Below are positions 50,283-59,710 of a stretch of DNA of 64,000 bases, piece after piece. Position 1 is the stretch's first letter; the number at the start of each line of letters is the position of its first letter. This DNA is from Daedaleopsis sinensis (taxonomy: Eukaryota > Basidiomycota > Agaricomycetes > Polyporales > Polyporaceae): assembly GCA_033807695.1 (NCBI GenBank), contig CM066305.1, forward strand, positions 3,348,001-3,412,000. The letters are read 5' to 3'. Position numbers and translations under genes: made by a program. The notes beneath the pieces were generated by a model, which did no database searches, had not been told where the DNA came from, and saw only the letters and a list, made by a program, of their open reading frames with translations.

Positions 50283-53055
50283 ATGTCTGCTGCCATCGCA
50301 AACAATCCCGACGTCACGCCTCGTAAACTACACACTGCACGTGCTGGCTCGTATGAGGTGACCAGCTCCGAAGCCCGCGTATTACAAGTCAGCCTCAAGT
50401 CCTTGATGGCGCGCGAGCTGATCCCGCATCTGTGGGAGTTTCTTCCCGGAGAGGTTGCCAGAATGCTCGCACCGAAGATCGACCAGTCCGACGACTCTTC
50501 TAAGTCTTACCTTGACGATCCCGCGGTCGACGAGGCAATCGAACATGTCCTCACCAACACCCCGGGGTGGCCATTCAATATCTCCTTGTTCGCTAAGGAA
50601 ACGCCCGACTACCAGCCCCTAGCTGCCTTTCTCACTCAGTGCAGCCGGGCGTGCTACAGTATCTACGAACGTCTACGGCAGACAGCTAAGGAGTTCTCTA
50701 TCCCTCCTCGCTCAGATTGCCACATCCCTCAGCTCGTGTTCTCCGTGTACGACAAGGAAACCGGCGATCATGTTAATGGTGCTGCGCGCCTCAAGCCAGA
50801 CCTAGTTGGGACCTCCGAACCGCCTGAGCCCGGCGACCGCTGCTACTGGAGCTCTTCTTCCCCTAGCCAGCGTATCCTCATCCCCGTTGAGGTCAAGAAC
50901 TCGTGGCCAGAGCTGCTCTGGCAGGCGTCAACCTATGCCCGCGCGCAGTTCAACGCAGTCCCTTTACGAGCGTTTTGTGTTGTCCTCGCCATCAACCACA
51001 AGGACAAAACATTACGCCTGCTCATCTTCCACCGCGGTGGCATCAGTGCGAGTGAGGTGATCGACATCACGGGCGGCCACGAGCCGCAGAAACAGATCAT
51101 CACCCTCCTTCTCTCGATCCTCCTCTGGTCGACTCCTGAGCACGCTGGACTCCCATCGTTCACCAATGGCCCCGACGTCTGCTTTCAGCTGAACACAGAT
51201 GTACTCTCTATGCGTGTACGTGAAACTTTATACAACACCATCTGTGTCCGAGGTAGGGCTACTCTGGTGCACGCGGTGTACGCTCACGGCGCCGCGGACC
51301 CTCCATCGTCGTCGACGCCCTTGGCGCCTGTGAACACGGTTTGCAGGTCTACACAAATCCAAGGTCAGCGATGTCGGCCTTTACTGCTACTTCGCTGACA
51401 TGGTGGCCACAGCAAAGGAGCTTTCACTCACCTCGGCGGCGGCATCGCCTGAGAAAGACAGTAAGTCTTATTCATCATTGAATGTCCTGGATCATGACAG
51501 AATTGCGTACGCTGCAGGCATCACGCCAATCGCTTTTTGGACTGGTAAAGCCCAGGCCTTAACAGTCCCATCGTTTCCCCCAAACAAGCCTAGGCCTGAA
51601 AAGCTGATTGTCAAGTATGCATGGCCGGCCGCTGAGAAGCATAATATCGAAAGGGACGCATACATGGCGTGCAACAATCACTTCGGGACTCCGAATGTAT
51701 ATTTCGCTTGCAATGCGGCCTACGCTTCCTCTCGCCACATCTCTAACACTCCCTTCCTACCTCGTCACGAAGACATATTGAACCGGTTCTGGAGCATCTC
51801 AGGAGCCAAACGTCCACCATCTCGTGTTGACTGTCGCCAGCTCACTATCACTGGTTTTGGTGAGGAGGGTTACTCCGTTGAGGGATGTACGGACCCTTGG
51901 GACTTGTGCGAGTGTCTGCTGCATGTCATGCTGGGTGAGATTGTCTGCAAGGTTTCTAGCACCCCCGTACTCATCTTGGTGTTCCGTATCTAGGCTGGCT
52001 GTCGTTCTATCAGGCCGGCTATCTCCATCGAGACGTGAGCATCGGGAACATCTTGAAGTTGAAAGAACCCGCTGCACGTGAACCGTTCACGACACGTCTT
52101 GTGAAGTTGCTCCTAGCCATGCCGACTGGAGATCCGAAAGATCCGATGGCCACCATCACCGAGAGGTTGGGCAACATGGACCTCTCACCGCCACCCGGTG
52201 CAGTGAGCCGCGACATACCTGACGAGGCCGGCACTGGTACGTCGGAGCGGTCGCCGAGCGAGTCAGACCTCTCGATCGACTCGGATGCGTTCTGGGAGGA
52301 TCTTCTTGCAAAGAGCGACTCGGACATGGCTGAGGTAGTGAAGCACGCTCAGAAGCTCGAAGAAGCCCTCGTCTCGTTTGGAGTGCCGAAGGAGTGCAAG
52401 GCGATCATCACCGATGCGGACATGGCGGCGCGCGTGCCTTCGTACTTCCATTCGGACCACGCTGGTGTTATATTGGTGGGTTTGGCTTCGGTTCTGCGGT
52501 GTTGATATGCTGATCCATGGATAGGGCACACCTGAGTTCATGTCTGAAGGGCTGAGGACTGCTTTTGAGACCGGCGATGACAAATACGTGCAGTCACCGC
52601 TCGACGACATCGAGTCGTTCAAGTGGTTGGCGCTGTGGGCGATCGTCTACAATCCTCTTGCAGTTGGTAAAGACGAAGCTGCGGAGAAAGAAGTCCGCGA
52701 ATGGCGGCGGCTCGTCACCGGTACCATGGTCGAACGCCGTTCCGCTTTTACTCAGTTCGTCAGAAGCAAGGCAAAACATGAACCCATAGTGAAAGCAATG
52801 CGACCATTGCTGCAACACTGGGTCGGATACTCACTTGGGATGCATCGGTTGCATTACGATATGGAATGGCAGGTCATCGACGTTGGGGACTCGGATGGGA
52901 AGTTCGAGTCGAAGCGGGCAGCACTGAAGATCTTCCACATGGTCGCTTACCATGCTGTCACGGAGTTTGTGGACATGTTAGCGACACATCGCGAGGGGAT
53001 TCAGAAGATGGAAGAAGAGGCGCGAGCATCGGGCGAAGACAGCAAGAGCTTGTGA
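50283..53055 (+). CDS. FunK1 fungal protein kinase, copy C
   Basis: Near-identical partner of copy B. Exons: 50283-51277, 51369-51460, 51518-51934, 51994-52475 and 52525-53055, total 2517 nt (838 aa). Landmarks are ILIPVEVKNSWPELLWQAST, LIVKYAW, YLHRDVSIGN, IITDADMA and GTPEFMSEGL, all complete. Most differences from copy B are silent or conservative up to the middle of the last exon. They then become dense (for example KIFHMVAYHAVTEFVDMLAT against KVFKFHMVAYQTVTEFVEML). The frame runs 13 codons past the stop of copy B, ending GEDSKSL, so this copy looks ancestral at its C-terminus. It lies between two partial RIC8-phosphatase units. Confidence 0.92.
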
Positions 53056-53189
53056 GAGTGGAGGATGAGATCAGGGGGAGATCCAGTGTCATGTTGTGTA
53101 TGCATCTTGCAGCCATAATTCGCCTTCTCCTAGATGTATCGCAAGAGCGGAAGTCGAGTATACGTTGGGCGAGGCGGGCTTAGTCGGGC

Positions 53190-53312
53190 TTCGCAGCGAC
53201 AACCTCCATTCTTCCTGTTACTACATAGCTGCGATTGCCCATGTCTTCCAAGTATCTCGAGGTATATACCAGTCCGAAGGTCGCCGAGGGTTTCCAGTCG
53301 ATGTCGCTGGCC
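53190..53312 (+). pseudogene. RIC8 5'-end remnant
   Basis: Resembles the RIC8 promoter and first codons: CCATTCT.., GCGATTG(C/T)CCATGTC, then CCAAGTATCTCGA and GGTCGCC, TCCAGTCGAT. An internal stretch is missing, and after about 90 bp the match switches to the 3' flank of RIC8 (CATATCCCC-ATAGTCT near 49,720 and 53,360). The body of the gene is therefore absent here. Confidence 0.65.
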
Positions 53313-53502
53313 TATAGTACCTTCGAAATCACTGGCAGTAGCACAATATGTCTTCATATCCCCGATAGTCTGCGTCTACTTATACATTCGTCTTAAACGT
53401 CCTGCATCCGGTCCGGTCGTATATTATCCTCTAAATGTAATGCTCTGCTCAGTGCTCTGCACTCTCCATGCTTCTTGTATCTTCTCTTGGGCGATGAATG
53501 TA

Positions 53503-54581
53503 TCACTGTACCTCGGGGATCTCTTCCTCAGCAGCGGCAACCTCCGACGACGTCGGCTCCGGCTCGCCCTCCCGTGCGACCTCCCGGTCCGCCTTCACGG
53601 GCACGAGCCACGCCTCGTCCTCGGCGTCCGCGGCGTCGTCGTCCGCAGCGAACGTGTACTCGCGCACCTCGACGTTCGCCCACGGCTCGTGCCTGTTGCG
53701 GCCCGCGGTGAGGTAGCGTAGGAGATCGCCGTGTGCGACGACGGCGATCCGCTGCTCGGGGCGCGCGCGCAGCCAGCGGCGGACCCAGCGCGCGCGCTCG
53801 CGGATCGCGGGCTCCGACGCCGCGTAGAAGCCTGCCTTGGACGTCCAGTCTGGGGTGAGCGTCGAGAAGTCGAGCCCGGCGAACTCGGCGTCCGCCGCGA
53901 GGTCTTCGCGCGACTGGGGGAAGGGGGCGGGTCAGCGAGGGCGCACTGGCAGTTCCGTCGACTCGGAGGCGGCGGGAACATGGAGGCAAGGACCCAGACG
54001 AGGGGACGGTGAGTGTAGTATGTTTGGATATGGGCCCTCGGGGGCGGTGGGGGCGGTAGACACCGTGTTCGGGCATAGGGAATGCGGGGACAGCGGGCAG
54101 AGTGGGGACGGAAACGTACCGAGCCGGTGTCGCACGGGAGATCGTTGACCTCCTGCAGCTGTGGGAGGACGACAACGAGCTTCCCGTTCGCCTCGAGACG
54201 CTTGCGCAGCCCAGAGTAGCCGATGACAGTGGTAGAGAGCGTGCGGCGGAGGCCGCTGGTGACGAGGAGCTCGGCGGACGCTTGGATGGAGTCCTTCGTG
54301 GACTGGTTCAGCGCGACGGCCTGCTGGCGGCCGCGGAACGTGAGCGGCGCGTCGCGGACTGTGGCGGACGGTCAGCTATGCGCTTCATATTCGTAAACTC
54401 TGGAGGATAGATCATAAAGCGCGACTACTTACTCGTCCAATCCTCGGTTACACTGTGGATGTGAGTGTTCAACATTCGGAGGTAAGAGAGTTGTCTACAC
54501 GTAGTGCTGGACTCACTTGTGTTCGGCCTCTGCATGTCTAGTGAGGTATATTCGCTTCGATGTTGCTGAGTCGTGGTGCAT
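53503..54581 (-). CDS. Histidine phosphatase (phosphoglycerate-mutase-like), copy 2
   Basis: Inverted, intact duplicate of the gene at 41,045. It starts MHHDSATSKRIYLTRHAEAE (only the first few codons differ), then VTEDWTIRDAPLTFRGRQ, GLRRTLSTTVIGYSGLRKRL and LPQLQEVNDLPCDTGS. After the intron come LDFSTLTPDWTSKAGFYAAS and QRIAVVAHGDLLRYLTAGRN. TFAADDDAADAEDEAWLVPV is longer than in copy 1. The C-terminus reads on to EEEIPEVQ (stop at 53503) where copy 1 stops earlier. Both histidines and the exon structure are kept, so both copies could be active. Confidence 0.86.
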
Positions 54582-54682
54582 GCTGGGGTGCGGTGGTGAT
54601 AGAGAAGTGAGTCAGTTCTATTCAAACCAATCGATCAAGTATGCTCGTCGTATGCCGGGCCGAGTCCCCCCTTTCTTTACGA

Positions 54683-54690
54683 TGACGTCA
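54683..54690. promoter_or_regulatory. CRE-like palindrome, phosphatase copy 2 promoter
   Basis: TGACGTCA 102 bp before the start codon, embedded in sequence shared with the copy 1 promoter (TTCAGTA(C/T)AGT(C/G)TGACGTCAT). The bases around it have diverged more than the octamer itself. Confidence 0.5.
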
Positions 54691-54792
54691 CACTATACTG
54701 AACGCCTCGCCATAACGATTACTAGCCGCGTACACTTGTATCGCAGTGCATGGTGTGCAATGGACAGAGCATCATGCCCCACGCTCCTGTCT

Positions 54793-54912
54793 CATGTCCA
54801 TGCATCACTCCGTCTTCGCAATCGAAGAGGAGAGATGACATGGACAAAAATAATTCTGGGACTCCCGAAGGAGTGTTTAGCCTCCGTGTAGCCTGAGCTC
54901 ACAGAGGGCCCC
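54793..54912 (+). repeat. Dispersed repeat, copy 2
   Basis: Inverted match to 38893-39056 at about 95% identity by eye. The match ends at CAGAGGGCCCC. It lies about 210 bp upstream of phosphatase copy 2; the partner repeat lies 2 kb upstream of copy 1. Confidence 0.8.
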
Positions 54913-55354
54913 AACGCGAATAACAGACCGTACACCTGTCTCTTCGCACTTGGACGACTCTCGTGACCGTGACCGACCTCTTTCGGAAGTCGCTAACGTC
55001 ACACCCAGCCGCCTGCACGTTGGAACTCGCTTGTCAGTTGAGCGACTCCCCATACGTCAACAATGAATTAATGACCTGTTCAACGCACCAGCATTGTACC
55101 GGGGCTCAGGGTCGGAAAGAAGCTGGACATGACAAGACTTGCGAGGCGCGGTAGGGGCCCCATTCGCATCCCGAGAACAAGCCGGCAACCATGGTGCCAA
55201 TCGTGTTCTGAGGAATCCAGCTGCGATGATGAGCAACACTAAGGAAGACGAATGAATGGTCCGTTAAACGGTCACTGGATCCTTGCCGTTACAAGCACAA
55301 TAATGACCTCCATAACTCTTTCCACGCGGAGAGTAAGCGCGAGTTTAGGGTGCA
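54913..55354. other. Spacer beyond RAI1
   Basis: No supported gene. Probably includes the RAI1 3' UTR at its right end. Confidence 0.4.
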
Positions 55355-56981
55355 TTACAAGTTCCAACCATGATGTGAAGATACAGAGGAAGTCGAAGGA
55401 GCAGACTCCCGAGATCCTTCAGGAGGAAAACGCAGTGCAGGAGGCCCACCTGTAGCGGCGACCAGGTCATAGTACCACGCTGGCAGGAAACCGATCCGGT
55501 CTTCGCCGCCTGCGACCTCCTTCATGCCCGCCTCGTCAAGTGGGGACAGCTTGACACCGTTCTTGGGGTTGAGGGATACACGCCATACCCGCGGGCCGGC
55601 TGCTTCGTCGGATGCAGAGGATTGTTCGAGTTGTGTAACAAGCAACTCCTTGAGACATGTGATAAATCGCTGGCCCCAGCCAAGGCATATCTGCGGATCC
55701 CATGCTCCTGGCTTGCCGCGGACTAGTCGTGGTATTTGTATTGTCTTGAACGACTGTAGGGTCGTTACGCGGCCAGCGGGGGTGCGAAAGCCCACTACGA
55801 TCTCCTGGAAAGGCATAAGACACGGACACGTCCGATGCTCCGGCCAGTGCGACTTACAGGGACGCCCAGAAGGAATGATTGCATGTAGAACTTGAGCAGT
55901 TTCCTAGCACGCGACGCGATCCGGTCAGAAGACGATAGGTATTGTCTGATGTGACGGCATACTTTTCGAACCGACGTTCGTCTTCTGGCCCACGTATTGA
56001 CATAGACGTCTTCAGCTCTACAAATGTGTCCGTCTTCCCATCGAAGCGGTCTAGGGACAGTGAGCTACCGCATACCAACAGTAAGAGCTAGCTCACCCCG
56101 CACACAGTCTACTTCTCCGCCGATCACTAAACGACTATCGCCCAATTTGGTCTTGATAACGCTACACCATTGCACGTTGGTGTCAACGTCTCCTCCCCAT
56201 CCTATCGGATGGCCGGCTATTCGCTCGGGGACTCCGGGACGGGAAGACGTGCACCAAGACTCGAATGAATAGCCATAGTATGTTTGTTGCCTTTGTCTGG
56301 GCGCAAGGTCCTCTCTGGAACCAAACGAAAGCCAAGTCAGCATTCTGCAAACAGTTGCAACAACATCGCGTCTTACTTTGCGGCCAGCTTCGCATCCGTC
56401 AAGTGTTCTTCGATGTACAGTGTCCCGTTGATGTACATAATATTCAATTCACATCCGTCTCGCTCCTCATATGGCGCCGTTAATATCCTCATTCGCGGGG
56501 TCTATCAGGATCGCCTGTATACCAGGGGGGACGCAACTCACTTGGTCATCACGCCTCTCCATGTCACGACTGAGATGTCCTTCAGCCATCTTTGCCCGCT
56601 TCCGGTGCCCATACCCGCGTCCGCCTTCTCCATGACCCTCTCGACCGCACGCAGGAGCGCGTCCAGTCTGGTCTTCTTCTCCGGCCGTTTTATCCAGCGT
56701 TCGTAGCCGTATCGGAGGTCCGCGCTGGGCGGCGGGTCGATGTAGTAGCGCAACGCCGTATCTCTGAACTCCAGGACGCATTCCGGCGTGTATGAGAAAG
56801 TCAAGAGACCCGTAGGCTGTTGAAAGGGCACAGAGCGGGTCGGCTGCGTAGAACTTTGGGATGGGTATTCAAGGAACGTATGGGTTGTCTCAGGGTTCGC
56901 TGTCGCATCCGACTCGGTTTCTAACCGTTTCGCGGCTTTGTCTTCGCGCTCGGGTGATTCTGAACGTCTTATTTTGCTCAT
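55355..56981 (-). CDS. RAI1: Decapping nuclease Rai1/DXO family
   Basis: Nuclear partner of the 5'-3' exonuclease Rat1; the family removes defective caps and 5' triphosphates. The start at 56981 gives MSKIRRSESPEREDKAAKRL; then RSVPFQQPTGLLTFSYTPEC, YYIDPPPSADLRYGYERWIK and WLKDISVVTWRGVMTK. After an intron come ILTAPYEERDGCELNIMYIN and GTLYIEEHLTDAKLAAK. The active-site blocks follow: YYGYSFESWCTS, VDTNVQWCSVIKTKLGDSRL, the metal-binding VIGGEVDC, and after an intron VELKTSMSIRG. Then FWASLFLLGVPEIVVGFRT. The GGEVD and ExKT-type motifs are intact. The C-terminus runs VKLSPLDEAGMKEVAGGE to a stop at 55355. Divergent from CBP3, with 188 bp between start codons. Confidence 0.9.
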
Positions 56982-57169
56982 CGTACGGCAGTGAGATATA
57001 GGGAGAGCGGGAGGAGTCAAACAGTGGATATATGAGCGGAAGACTTGCGCCGTGGTGGTGGATATATGCAGGTGCATACAACCGGAGCGCGTATGTAGAC
57101 GCGAGCGGCGGCACGCAAGCGCTCGAGTTCTGGATTTTGCCTTCATCCCGCCACCTCAAAAGCTCAGCC
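56982..57169. promoter_or_regulatory. Shared divergent promoter, RAI1/CBP3
   Basis: 188 bp between opposite start codons; both genes must share promoter DNA. No motif is claimed. Confidence 0.45.
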
Positions 57170-59213
57170 ATGGTCGCCCGCTCCGTCCTCGCGCATAGAC
57201 TCAGACTCTCTACTGCCGTTCCTCGTCATATACGCTACTTGGCGACTCAGCCGGCACCCGCGCCCCAAAAGCATGACCCTGTGTCTCCGCATGACGTCCA
57301 GCAGCCTCCGACAGCGCAGAGTACGCCCCATGTCGAGCAGCCACCACCGCCGCCACAAACATGGCTCACGAAGAAGGTCCAGGAGAACCCCGCTGCTAAG
57401 CAGGCCTTCTTTATGCTGCTCAACCTTCTGGGGTATGGCAGCGCGAAGCAATACGCGGGCCGGAGGGCGTTCGCGATGTACTCGAACTTGTGCGTACCGC
57501 GGCCAGACGAGGAGGGCGCGTTTTGGAAAGATGGTGAGCGTCGATTCTGTTTCCGCAAGTCTACGTGGGCGCGTAGTGCATGAACACAAAAGCACGGCAG
57601 GCAGACCCCAAGTTTCTGCGTAAGAAAAGGCGCTCCTTGCAGTCACCTATTCTCTCGCAGAATGTGCCTTTTCAATGGCTTTTCGCCGTTCTCGTCACGT
57701 GGATGAGAATAGGTAACTACAACTCGCGGCTTTTCACTGGCTTTTCTTTGGCAGAGAACTGGGGATTGCCTGCGGTGAGGCAGCATATATGTACGTGTGC
57801 ATGTGACATCATGCTAGAGGCTGTTTTCGTCCGGATAATGTGCTGCACAGCACTCCATTCCATGCATATCATGCTGCAAATATGGCCTTGCAACAGTCCT
57901 TGCGCATCGTTCACGGGAGGCCCACGCGAGTGAGCTAGACTGCCTACACGACGCGTCAGGTCCGTGCCGAAGCGTGGAGTCGCCGGGCACAGACGCGCTA
58001 TGACCTTGCAGCCTTCTTCGTGAGCCATGTTTGTGGCGGCGGTGATGGCTGCTCGACATGGGGCGTACTCTGCGCTGTCGGAGGCTGCTGGACGTCATGC
58101 GGAGACACAAGGTCATTCTTTTGGAGCGCGGGTGCCGGCTGGGTCGCCAGGTAGCGTATATGACGGGGTACTGCAGAAGACAGTCTGAGTCTTGCTCTAG
58201 AGACTGTTTCGTCCGGACAATGTGCTGCACGGTACTCTATTATGCTGCAGATATGGCCTTGCAACACTCCTTGCATATTTACAGTAGGCCCACGCGAGTG
58301 AGCCAGGACTGTATACACGACGCGTCAGGTTGTGTCGAAGCGCGGAGTCGTCCAGACGCGCTATAACCGTGCAGAACGACCGTTCATTGACCTTTCCATT
58401 GCAGAATGCCATCTTCCACCCACATTCCAGTCCTGGTTCACGATCACCAACCTGCACGTCTGGCTGCTCACTGTACGACTACGTGCCCTTCCCTCCCCGC
58501 ACGGACGTGACTACGTCCAAGGTCTGATCGACCATTTCTTCCTCGACATCGAGGATCGCGTTCGCTCAGTCCTGCAGCCTGCCGCGTCACCTAGCGCCCT
58601 CGCACCAGCACACAGCCTCGCCCCCTACACTCAACCGACCAGCTTCTACACCGTAGCGAATGCGTCCGGGAAGCCACGACCGCGCGGAAACGCCCCCGAA
58701 CGGCTGGTGACGCGACAAATGAAGATCTTCAAGGAGCAGTGGGCGGGCATGGGCATGTCCTTCGACCTCGGGATCGTGCGGAGCGACGAGGAGCTCGCCG
58801 CCGCGGTCTGGCGGAATCTCCTCGGCGGACGCGGCGCGCGCGGCATCGTCTACCCTTCGCCCGACGTGACCTCCGACGCGTACTTCCGGCGCACGATCAA
58901 CCTCGCGGGGGGAGAGGTCGAGAAGATCGAAAAGATCGAGCAGGCGGGGCTCGAGGCCGAGGAATCGCGGGACGACGGCTCGGGGCTGCACGACCACCCG
59001 CCCAGCCAGGTGGACAAGTACGTGAAGTACCCCGAGCTGATGGCTACGGCGGTGGAGTACGTGCGCAGGGAGCTGGTGAGACTCGAGAGCCTCTCGGACG
59101 AGGAGATCATGGGGCAGATGAACTTCGGGACGGAGAGCGAGGGGATGGAGAGGCTGCGCTTTGGCCCCGTCAGGAGCGAGGACGGCATCGTGGCGACGTT
59201 CCATTCGATATAA
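57170..59213 (+). CDS. CBP3: Ubiquinol-cytochrome c chaperone Cbp3
   Basis: Mitochondrial chaperone (human UQCC1) that binds the ribosome exit and newly made cytochrome b for complex III assembly. Exon 1 (57170-57533) has an Arg-rich presequence, MVARSVLAHRLRLSTAVPRH, a Pro/Gln linker, and KQAFFMLLNLLGYGSAKQYA. Exon 2 (58405-59213) continues across the splice as ECHLPPTFQSWFTITNLHVW, LLTVRLRALPSPHGRDYVQG, LIDHFFLDIEDRVR, RQMKIFKEQWAGMGMSFDLG and an acidic tail. Total 1173 nt, 390 aa, in frame. The intron between them is 871 nt, against a local norm near 55. It contains an inverted copy of exon 1 sequence and two direct repeats. A decoy acceptor (CTCGCAG at 57654-57660) followed by AATGTGCC mimics the true exon 2 start AATGCCATC. 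Confidence 0.9.
57813..58012 (+). repeat. Direct repeat 1 in CBP3 intron
   Basis: Matches 58196-58374: CTAGAG.CTGTTT, TCGTCCGGA.AATGTGCTGC, ATATGGCCTTGCAACA, GGCCCACGCGAGTGAGC, ACACGACGCGTCAGGT, AGACGCGCTAT. It ends at CCTTGCAG, directly against the inverted exon copy. Confidence 0.85.
58012..58192 (-). repeat. CBP3: Inverted copy of CBP3 exon 1 sequence inside its own intron
   Basis: The reverse complement matches exon 1 from about 57199 to 57377 (presequence end, Pro/Gln linker and TWLTKK), with roughly 11 mismatches by eye over about 175 bp. It preserves an open frame on the minus strand reading PRHIRYLATQPAPALQK and VEQPSPPPQTWLTKK. The arms are separated by about 635 nt in the pre-mRNA. 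Confidence 0.9.
58196..58374 (+). repeat. Direct repeat 2 in CBP3 intron
   Basis: Second copy of the repeat at 57813. It also ends in GCAG, 30 bp before the true splice acceptor at 58404. The inverted exon fragment lies exactly between the two repeats. Confidence 0.85.
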
Positions 59214-59710
59214 TGATCCACATCTACCGTACGATTGCTATTATATTCGGATTAATGCTATAGACCACTTCTGAGATCTGCGAAAGATCGTTATACACGA
59301 CCACCAATGAACATGATTTGCATACCTGTTCAACGATCGACACTCCACGCATAACCATTCACCGTGCCATTGGGCATACCCCTCAATAGTCAACCTCTCC
59401 ATGATCGTGGGCGACGTAGCCGTACATCCATTAACCACTGGCAAAAGCGCCATAAGTGTATTAGGGTATACATCCAGCTGTGAGCAGTACTAGCTATAGC
59501 AGAGTCCAGTCACCGACACCTCGCAAATGAAGGAGACCTCGAAAGCTGACACGAGTAGAGGTACACATATGCGAGCAAAGCGGGAGGGAGGTAAGTAAAT
59601 CTAAAGCTATGAGATCTTGAGAGCGAGTACACATCCGTAGCATTATCAATAGCGCATCGTGGTAGAGCCGATACATACTCACAAACACAAAACACACTGT
59701 TCGCGACAGT
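59214..59710. other. Convergent spacer, CBP3/mannosyltransferase
   Basis: About 500 bp between two 3' ends; nothing recognised. Confidence 0.45.

Noticed and set aside
57998..58318. Minus-strand frame encoding a Cbp3-like peptide
   Set aside because: It is the inverted exon 1 copy within the CBP3 intron, with no start, partner exons or catalytic part; recorded as a repeat instead.
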